Shown here in pieces: positions 58,428 to 64,000 of a DNA stretch of 64,000 nt. Made by a program: the position numbers and the translations under genes. Under the pieces are notes generated by a model that had not been told where the DNA came from, made no database searches, and saw nothing but the letters and a program-made list of their open reading frames with translations. Position 1 is the stretch's first letter; each line of letters opens with the position of its first letter. The DNA comes from Clostridia bacterium (GTDB taxonomy: Bacteria > Bacillota > Clostridia > Christensenellales > Aristaeellaceae): positions 39,256 to 103,255 of the forward strand of contig JAFVVG010000032.1 of assembly GCA_017502305.1 (NCBI GenBank), read 5' to 3'.

Positions 58428-58907
58428 TTACAGTAGCATCAGGGTCACGCAGCCGCCGCCAAGCCAGCCCAGCTTCAGCCACATGTGGGCATCCTGTTGG
58501 GCTTTTTCGTCACCGGAACGGGCCAGAAGTGCGATTTCCCCGGCGGCCTGCTCCACCGCCAGGCAGCGTTCCTCCAGGGTGCCGCTGGCAAGACCATGAA
58601 ACATCCTGACCAGCACCGGGCCTTCCGCGCCGCAGGGAACATAAAGCTGTGCGGGCGATACCAGTGGATCCTTTTGCATGCCATGGGCAAGGGCACGGAG
58701 AGTGTCATCCGCAGCGGTGGCTTCGGAGGCGGCCTGGAGAAAAGCCTCCGGCAGGGGAAGAACGCTCTCGCGGAGGATCAGGCACAGGTGGCGCAGGAGT
58801 ATCTCCCAGCGATGGAGGCTGGCGCTTTGCGACCGGATGCCATGGCAGCGTCTCGCGCCCAGCATTCCGCATAAAAGTCCTGCCATGATGGCCAGTACGG
58901 CGCGCAT
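58428..58907 (-). CDS. spoIIIAB: Stage III sporulation protein AB
   Basis: A 159-residue membrane protein with an N-terminal helix (VLAIMAGLLCGMLGARRCHGI), then helices resembling the GspF/archaeal FlaJ-type platform (LHRWEILLRHLCLILRESVLPLPEAFLQAA) and a C-terminal helix. It is the platform partner of the SpoIIIAA ATPase. It overlaps the AA stop by one base. Confidence 0.9.
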   Translation of the reverse strand: MRAVLAIMAGLLCGMLGARRCHGIRSQSASLHRWEILLRHLCLILRESVLPLPEAFLQAASEATAADDTLRALAHGMQKDPLVSPAQLYVPCGAEGPVLVRMFHGLASGTLEERCLAVEQAAGEIALLARSGDEKAQQDAHMWLKLGWLGGGCVTLMLL

Positions 58908-59776
58908 CAGACCTTGATGGGGCTGCCGGCCCGGTCGTAAACGGCGGCGACGCGGCCTCCGCCTTCCGGGTGCAGCAGCACATAATGGTGGAAGGCCCGC
59001 CGGGCCATAAGGGCAGACATGGCTGGGCGGTTGGCTACCTCCGCCAGGGAACTACCGTGGCAGCTGGTGATGACGGACGCGCCGCAGGCAAGGGCATCCA
59101 GCAGGGCTGCGGCATCCTCCGGGCCGGAAAGCTCGTCGGTGATGATCAGCTGGGGAGCCATGGAACGGATCAGCCAGGCAACGGCCTGGGGCTTGTTCAG
59201 GCCATCCAGTACATCGCAGCATTCGCCTACATCCAGCTGCGGTACGCCGTGGACGCAGGCCGCCAGCTCGCCCCGCTCGTCGATGAGCGCCACCTGGCGG
59301 GCATCACGTCCGGTGGCAAGCAGCCGGGCAAGATCCCGCAGAAGGGTGGTTTTGCCGGAGCCGGGCGGACCGATGATCAGAAGATTATCCGCATGGGGAA
59401 GAAGCGCTTCGCCGCAGCCGGGCCACTGGCTGGCGATGCGGATACATAAAGAAGCGATGTCCTTCAGCCCCTTGGCGGTGGCCCGGCCGCACAGGCCCAT
59501 GCGGTGACCGCCCCGCAGGGTGATGTACCCCTGGCGGGTTTCTTCGCCACGGGCGTAGAGGCTGTGGCCGGACAGCGCTTCAGCCAGGTTCTCCACCTGG
59601 CGCTGGTCTGGCTGCCAGGCGATGGACGCGGTACGGGCGCCTGTGTGGAAGACGGTTGGTCTGTTGGCACGGATGCGGATTTCACGCAGTTCGCCGGGGA
59701 GCAAAAGCTCCATTTCATCACGGAGAACGGGCGGAAAGCAGGGGGATAGAAAGGCTTTGGTTTCTTCCCAGTTCAT
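58907..59776 (-). CDS. spoIIIAA: Stage III sporulation protein AA (ATPase)
   Basis: A 289-residue secretion-type ATPase that powers the mother-cell to forespore channel. Walker A is LIIGPPGSGKTTLLRDLARL, Walker B region is QLIITDELSGPEDA, plus VALIDERGELAAC and VITSCHGSSLAEVANRP. Normal length (B. subtilis 307). It is the first gene of the operon, starting 12 bases after the L,D-transpeptidase stop. Confidence 0.94.
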   Translation of the reverse strand: MNWEETKAFLSPCFPPVLRDEMELLLPGELREIRIRANRPTVFHTGARTASIAWQPDQRQVENLAEALSGHSLYARGEETRQGYITLRGGHRMGLCGRATAKGLKDIASLCIRIASQWPGCGEALLPHADNLLIIGPPGSGKTTLLRDLARLLATGRDARQVALIDERGELAACVHGVPQLDVGECCDVLDGLNKPQAVAWLIRSMAPQLIITDELSGPEDAAALLDALACGASVITSCHGSSLAEVANRPAMSALMARRAFHHYVLLHPEGGGRVAAVYDRAGSPIKV

Positions 59777-59788
59777 GGGGTACCTCCC

Positions 59789-60427
59789 TTATTCAAACAG
59801 CGTCAGACCTATGGCTTGATAGAAGGCCCAGTCCACGTGACCGGGTGGAAGACGGTATGCCTTTCGCGCAGCGGCAACGGCGGCTTCCGTGCCGGGGCCG
59901 TAAACGCCGTCGGGCCAGCCGTGGTAATAGCCCAGAGCCCGGAGCTTTCGCTGCACGGCGCGAACCATGCTGTTGCGGTCGCCGCTCTGAAGAGGACGCA
60001 GGCTGACGCCAAGCTCGCCATAGGGGCCGCATTCGATCACCACCTTGGTACCGTTAGGTACCGTGGCGTAGAGCTCCTCGGCGTCCTTAACCCGCATGCG
60101 GATGCAGCCGTGGCTGGCGTTATGGCCGATGCTTTCGGGCTTGTTGGTGCCGTGGATGCCGTAATTCCCCCAGGGAACGTTCAGCCCGAGAAAGCAGGTG
60201 CCGAAGCCGCTCATCTCTCCGGCAAAGCGACTGGTGATGGTAAACACCCCCAGGGGTGTTGGTGTGTCCCAGGCGCCGGTGGCTACGGTGTATTGCTTCA
60301 TGAGGACATCGTCACGCCAGAGCGTGAGGCATTTCGCTTCCACATCCACATGGATGATATAGGCCCCGGAAGCCTTTGAAGGAAAGGGGAAAAGGAGCAG
60401 CAGAACAACCAGCGCAAGGCTACGCAT
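59789..60427 (-). CDS. L,D-transpeptidase (YkuD) with peptidoglycan-binding domain
   Basis: A 212-residue secreted enzyme. Signal peptide (MRSLALVVLLLLFPFPSKASG), catalytic YkuD motif HGTNKPESIGHNASHGCIRM with nucleophilic Cys, and a C-terminal PG_binding_1-type domain (MVRAVQRKLRALGYYHGWPDGVYG). It forms 3-3 cross-links or anchors proteins. A mother-cell sigma-E-like -10, CATACATT, lies at 60453-60460 on the minus strand, and spoIIIAA follows by 12 bases, so it may be co-regulated with sporulation; the matching -35 is unclear. Confidence 0.9.
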   Translation of the reverse strand: MRSLALVVLLLLFPFPSKASGAYIIHVDVEAKCLTLWRDDVLMKQYTVATGAWDTPTPLGVFTITSRFAGEMSGFGTCFLGLNVPWGNYGIHGTNKPESIGHNASHGCIRMRVKDAEELYATVPNGTKVVIECGPYGELGVSLRPLQSGDRNSMVRAVQRKLRALGYYHGWPDGVYGPGTEAAVAAARKAYRLPPGHVDWAFYQAIGLTLFE

Positions 60428-60488
60428 GTCATCACTCCCTCCCGATGGTGTGAATGTATGCGCGGCGGATGGAATTCATGCGGATGTA

Positions 60489-60517
60489 TTGAAATCGGGA
60501 TGATTGTTTGGTATAAT
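60489..60517 (+). promoter_or_regulatory. UshA-like gene promoter
   Basis: TTGAAA (60489-60494), 17-bp spacer, TATAAT (60512-60517), 45 bases before the start. Confidence 0.8.
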
Positions 60518-60562
60518 CAGGGCAGGATCCCAAACGACAAACCGATAAGGGAGGAAATTACC

Positions 60563-62212
60563 ATGAAGAAGATTCTTGGTCTGATCCTGGCGCTGGCGAT
60601 GCTTTTGAGCTGCACCGCTTTCGCTGAAGAAGCCGCCGCTCCCGCGCTGACGAAGGACGTTGTTGTTCTGTTCACCAGCGACGTGCACTGCGGCATTGAC
60701 CAGGGCTGGGGCTATGCCGGCGTTGCTGCCGTGCGCGATGCTCTTGCCAAGGATAACCACGTTGTGCTGGTTGACAACGGCGACGCCATCCAGGGCGAGC
60801 CTGTTGGCACCATGACCAAGGGCGAGGCCCTGGTGGAACTGATGAACGCTGTGGGCTACGACGTCGCTACCCCCGGCAACCATGAGTTCGACTATGGCAT
60901 GGAACGCTTCCTGGAACTGACTGAAAAGGCCAGCTTCCCCTACATCAGCGCCAACTTCAACAAGGGCGGCGAGCTGGTGTTCAAGCCCTATGTGATCAAG
61001 GAATTCGACGGCGTGAAGATTGCCTTCGTTGGTATCTCCACCCCCAAGACCCTGACCTCCTCCACCCCCGCCTACTTCATGGATGACGCCGGCAACTTCG
61101 TGTACGGCTTCTTCCAGGACGAAACCGGCGAGGGCGTGTACAACGCCGTGCAGGCCGCCGTTGACGCCGCCAAGGCTGAAGGCGCTTCCTATGTGGTGGC
61201 CATGGGCCACACCGGCAACGAGGCCGAGTGCCAGCCCTGGACCTATGCCGATATCATCGGCAACACCAACGGCATCGACGCCTATCTGGACGGCCACAGC
61301 CATGATACCGACCAGGTGATCATGAAGAACAAGGACGGCCAGGACGTGCTGCGCTCCGGCTGCGGCACCAAGCTGGAGAGCATCGGTTATCTGACCATCT
61401 CCGCTGCGGACGGCTCCATGACCTGCGGCATCCACAAGTGGGCCTATGACTTCGCCGCTCCCGAACTGATCAAGAACGACATCACCGCCGCCGTGGAGAA
61501 CGCCACCACCGCCCTGAACGAAAAGCTGGGCGAAGTGGTTGCCACCACCATGGTTGACCTGGTGATCAAGGATCCCGCCACCGGCGTGCGTATCGTTCGT
61601 ACCGCTGAAACCAACCTGGGCGACCTGTGCGCTGACGCTTACCGCGATCAGTCCGGCGCTGACGTGGCCATCGTGAACGGCGGCGGCGTGCGCGACATCA
61701 TCAAGGCTGGCGATATCACCCTGAACGACATCCTGAAGGTTCATCCCTTCGGCAACAGCATGTGCGTGATCGAGATCACCGGCCAGAAGATCCTGGACGC
61801 TCTGGAGTACGCTGCCAAGGACGTGCCCAGCGAGTTCGGCGGCTTCCTGCAGGTTTCCGGCATGACCTACGAGATCCACACCTATATTCCTTCCTCTGTG
61901 AAGATGGATGAGAACAAGATGTTCGTCAGCGTTGACGGCGAGTATCGCGTGAAGAACGTGATGATCGGCGGCGAGCCCATTGACCTGGAGAAGACCTACA
62001 CCCTGGCTTCTCACAACTACAAGCTGAAGCAGAACGGCGACGGCAACACCGTGTTCGATGGCTGCAAGATCCTGCAGGACGAAGTCAAGATCGACAACCA
62101 GGTGCTGATTGACTACATCACCGGCACCCTGGGCGACGTTGTTGGTGAAGAGTACGCCAATCCTTACGGCCAGGGCCGTATCGTGGCTGTGCCCGAAGCT
62201 CCCGCTCAGTAA
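60563..62212 (+). CDS. Secreted 5'-nucleotidase / UshA-like metallophosphatase
   Basis: A 549-residue exported enzyme, signal near MKKILGLILALAMLLSCTAFA. N-terminal metallophosphatase motifs: LFTSDVHCG, DNGDAIQG, TPGNHEFDYG, MGHTGNE and LDGHSHDTD; the C-terminal 5_nucleotid_C domain has NGGGVRDIIKAGDIT and FGNSM. It dephosphorylates extracellular nucleotides or UDP-sugars. GGGAGG precedes ATG 60563. Codon choice is strongly biased, suggesting high expression. Confidence 0.93.
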   Translation: MKKILGLILALAMLLSCTAFAEEAAAPALTKDVVVLFTSDVHCGIDQGWGYAGVAAVRDALAKDNHVVLVDNGDAIQGEPVGTMTKGEALVELMNAVGYDVATPGNHEFDYGMERFLELTEKASFPYISANFNKGGELVFKPYVIKEFDGVKIAFVGISTPKTLTSSTPAYFMDDAGNFVYGFFQDETGEGVYNAVQAAVDAAKAEGASYVVAMGHTGNEAECQPWTYADIIGNTNGIDAYLDGHSHDTDQVIMKNKDGQDVLRSGCGTKLESIGYLTISAADGSMTCGIHKWAYDFAAPELIKNDITAAVENATTALNEKLGEVVATTMVDLVIKDPATGVRIVRTAETNLGDLCADAYRDQSGADVAIVNGGGVRDIIKAGDITLNDILKVHPFGNSMCVIEITGQKILDALEYAAKDVPSEFGGFLQVSGMTYEIHTYIPSSVKMDENKMFVSVDGEYRVKNVMIGGEPIDLEKTYTLASHNYKLKQNGDGNTVFDGCKILQDEVKIDNQVLIDYITGTLGDVVGEEYANPYGQGRIVAVPEAPAQ

Positions 62213-62231
62213 TACAGGAAAAACATCAGGA

Positions 62232-62257
62232 GACGACCCTCGGGTCGTCTCTTTTTG
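62232..62257 (+). terminator. Terminator after UshA-like gene
   Basis: AGACGACCC / GGGTCGTCT with a TC(G) loop and CTTTTT after. Confidence 0.88.
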
Positions 62258-62268
62258 TGCGGCTCAGC

Positions 62269-62297
62269 TTGCAATTCGTGGGGCGACAGTCTATAAT
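62269..62297 (+). promoter_or_regulatory. M18 aminopeptidase promoter
   Basis: TTGCAA (62269-62274), 17-bp spacer, TATAAT (62292-62297), 48 bases before the start. Confidence 0.75.
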
Positions 62298-62345
62298 ACA
62301 TAGCAGGAGAAATGCTGATACAGGCATTTGAAAGGATGATATTGG

Positions 62346-63737
62346 ATGTACAAGAAGAACGCCTGGGAACTCTACGATGAGGCGGAACTGACCAGGGTAA
62401 ATGCCTTCGCGGAGAAGTACAAGGCTTATCTGGACGCCGGCAAGACCGAGCGTGAGTGTGTTGACGAGGCTGTGAAGCTGGCGAAGGCCGCGGGCTTTAT
62501 TGACCTGGATGAGGTGATCCGCCAGGGTGGTAAGCTGCAGGCAGGCGACCGGGTGTACCGCAACTGGATGGGCAAGGACTTCATGCTGTTCATCGTGGGC
62601 AGCAAGCCCATGCAGGAGGGCATGAACATTCTGGGTGCTCATATCGATTCTCCCCGTATCGACGTGAAGCAGAATCCTCTTTACGAGGAGGAGGGCCTGG
62701 CCTATCTTGATACCCACTATTACGGCGGCATCAAGAAGTATCAGTGGGTGGCGATCCCCCTGGCCATGCATGGCGTGATCTGCAAGAAGGACGGCACCAC
62801 CGTGACCATCTACATCGGCGAGGATGAGAGCGACCCTGTGTTCTACATCAGCGACCTGCTGATACACCTGGCCGCCGATCAGCTGACCACCCCTGCCAGC
62901 AAGGTCATCGAAGGCGAGGCACTGAATGTGATTATCGGCAGCCAGCCCCTGAAGGGCGAGGAAAAGGATGCCGTGAAGGCAAACGTCCTCAAGCTGCTGA
63001 AGGACAAATATGGCGTGGAAGAGGAAGACTTCATCTCCGCCGAGCTGGAGATCGTTCCCGCCGGCAAGAGCCGCGACGTGGGCTTTGACCGGGCGATGAT
63101 CGCCGGCTACGGCCACGACGACCGTGTGTGCGCCTATCCTTCCATGGCCGCTGTGCTGGACTATGAGGGCACCCCGGATTACACCCTGTGCGCCGTGCTG
63201 ACCGACAAGGAGGAGATCGGCTCTGTTGGCGCCACGGGAATGAACGCCAGATATTTCGAGAACACGGTGGCGGAGCTGTATAACTGCGTGCATGGCTATT
63301 GCTCCCTGGGCGTGACCCGCACCCTGCAGAACAGCCGAATGCTTTCCAGCGACGTCAGCGCGGGCTATGACCCCAACTTTGCAGGCGTGTTCGAGAAGAA
63401 GAACGCGGCTATCCTGGGCCGTGGCGTTTGCTTCAACAAGTTCACCGGCCGTGGCGGCAAGGGCGGCTCCAACGATGCCAACGCCGAGTTTATTGCTCAG
63501 GTGCGTGCCATCATGGATGAGGCCAATGTGGACTGGCAGACCGCTGAACTGGGCAAGGTGGACGTGGGCGGCGGCGGCACCATCGCCTACATCTGCGCCA
63601 ACTATGGTATGAACTGCATCGACAGCGGCATCGCCGTTTTGAGCATGCATGCCCCCTGGGAGATGATCAGCAAGGCTGACCTCTATGAGGGCTACAAGTG
63701 CTATTGTGCTTTCCTCAAGGGTGCCAAGGCGTTCTGA
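62346..63737 (+). CDS. M18 family aminopeptidase
   Basis: A 463-residue zinc aminopeptidase (aspartyl aminopeptidase-like M18). Metal-binding blocks: LGAHIDSPRIDV, GHDDRVCAYPS, LTDKEEIGSVGATGM and the late LSMHAPWEMISKADLYE. Length normal. Probable cytosolic peptide recycling enzyme; no signal peptide. Own promoter and terminators. Confidence 0.95.
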   Translation: MYKKNAWELYDEAELTRVNAFAEKYKAYLDAGKTERECVDEAVKLAKAAGFIDLDEVIRQGGKLQAGDRVYRNWMGKDFMLFIVGSKPMQEGMNILGAHIDSPRIDVKQNPLYEEEGLAYLDTHYYGGIKKYQWVAIPLAMHGVICKKDGTTVTIYIGEDESDPVFYISDLLIHLAADQLTTPASKVIEGEALNVIIGSQPLKGEEKDAVKANVLKLLKDKYGVEEEDFISAELEIVPAGKSRDVGFDRAMIAGYGHDDRVCAYPSMAAVLDYEGTPDYTLCAVLTDKEEIGSVGATGMNARYFENTVAELYNCVHGYCSLGVTRTLQNSRMLSSDVSAGYDPNFAGVFEKKNAAILGRGVCFNKFTGRGGKGGSNDANAEFIAQVRAIMDEANVDWQTAELGKVDVGGGGTIAYICANYGMNCIDSGIAVLSMHAPWEMISKADLYEGYKCYCAFLKGAKAF

Positions 63738-63795
63738 TAAAGGGCATATAAAAGCAAGCGGTCCTCCGGATATTCCGGGGGACCGTCAGCGTGTC

Positions 63796-63823
63796 AAAAA
63801 AGTGGCCTTGGCCACTTTTTTGA
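63796..63823 (+). terminator. Terminator after M18 aminopeptidase
   Basis: AAAAAAGTGGCC / GGCCACTTTTTT around TT. A first GC-rich hairpin (CGGTCC..GGACCG, 63759-63786) precedes it. Confidence 0.9.
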
Positions 63824-63937
63824 GTTGTGCACTCTCTCACTGGTCGGGCCGTAAACAGCCCGACCGGCCGTTCGTTCGTGTAAGGAAGCGATTTTGCAAC
63901 GCGTTATTATGTAGAGGAAGGTTTACCCCTCCTCGTC

Positions 63938-64000
63938 ATGAGTCGCGGGAAATACAGTAAATTCAAGCAGTTATGGCTTGAAGGGAAACCTTCAAGTACA
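63938..64000 (+). CDS. Possible start of a further gene (partial)
   Basis: ATG 63938 opens a frame (MSRGKYSKFKQLWLEGKPSS) that stays open to the end of the window. No clear Shine-Dalgarno or promoter is visible; the 110 bases before it hold a GGTCGGGC/GCCCGACC hairpin (63842-63868). The family cannot be recognised. Confidence 0.3.
   Translation, partial: MSRGKYSKFKQLWLEGKPSST

Noticed and set aside
63685..63960. 91-codon plus-strand frame at the end of the window
   Set aside because: It starts inside the M18 aminopeptidase and runs through two terminators; no ribosome site.

Overview
This window reads as a chromosomal segment of a GC-rich (roughly 60 percent by eye), spore-forming, strictly anaerobic, fermentative member of the Bacillota, class Clostridia. 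The evidence is a complete spoIIIAA-AH operon, a bifurcating-type [FeFe] hydrogenase operon (HydC/HndB/HydB/HydA) with its accessory genes, group-specific small families (DUF951, DUF421+DUF4363, DUF6062), ECF transporters and a secreted GH10 xylanase. A gut or rumen fibre-associated clostridium, perhaps near Christensenellales, fits, but the species cannot be fixed from the sequence alone.

Layout. 1-2.5 kb: end of dapA, dapB, then DUF3795, GNAT and GyrI-like genes. 2.6-10.5 kb: a divergent EF-G-like GTPase, murI, DUF951, signal peptidase I, a VanY-like protein with an altered active site, a large secreted protein, nth, and a folate ECF S-component (folT) behind a tetrahydrofolate riboswitch. 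10.7-17.8 kb: pepT and a COG2509 flavoprotein; then the general ECF module ecfA1-ecfA2-ecfT with truA and a phosphoesterase. The EcfA1A2T engine probably energises FolT. 17.9-19.9 kb: DUF421/DUF4363, a MarR regulator, and initiator and elongator tRNA-Met. 19.96-24.1 kb: an isolated phage-derived cassette (distal tail protein, tail hub with 23-residue repeats, a 53-aa protein, NlpC/P60-SH3 lysin, XhlA-like protein, holin) with no head, packaging or integrase genes. 24.1-30.9 kb: a secreted protein, a SpoVB-like flippase, dCMP deaminase, DUF6062, a low-GC block of four small genes (one frameshifted), a GNAT and a split chromate transporter.

31.0-40.4 kb is the metabolic core. A SPOR-domain protein is followed by a hydrogenase-associated regulatory module (DRTGG, GHKL ATPase, sensory-type [FeFe] hydrogenase homologue, second DRTGG, PHP phosphoesterase). 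A strong promoter region with two inverted repeats then drives hydC, a second GHKL ATPase, hndB, hydB and hydA. Together these would oxidise NADH plus reduced ferredoxin to release H2, with the upstream module plausibly sensing redox state or H2.

40.4-55.5 kb: a GNAT, a PdaC-like peptidoglycan deacetylase, plsC, a HAD phosphatase, an RluA-type synthase, an unknown gene, ilvE, a methyltransferase, secreted proteins, thioredoxin reductase, a zinc-ribbon membrane protein, an LCP protein, the xylanase, thioredoxin and RseC. 55.6-60.4 kb: spoIIIAH to spoIIIAA, in which AF and AG are unusually short, preceded by an L,D-transpeptidase. 60.5-63.7 kb: a secreted UshA-like 5'-nucleotidase and an M18 aminopeptidase.

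Most gene starts were moved to the codon with a good Shine-Dalgarno. About ten of the recognisable promoters carry a TTGC-type -35 at 17-18 bp from a TATAAT-like -10. No CRISPR array, insertion sequence or rRNA is visible.
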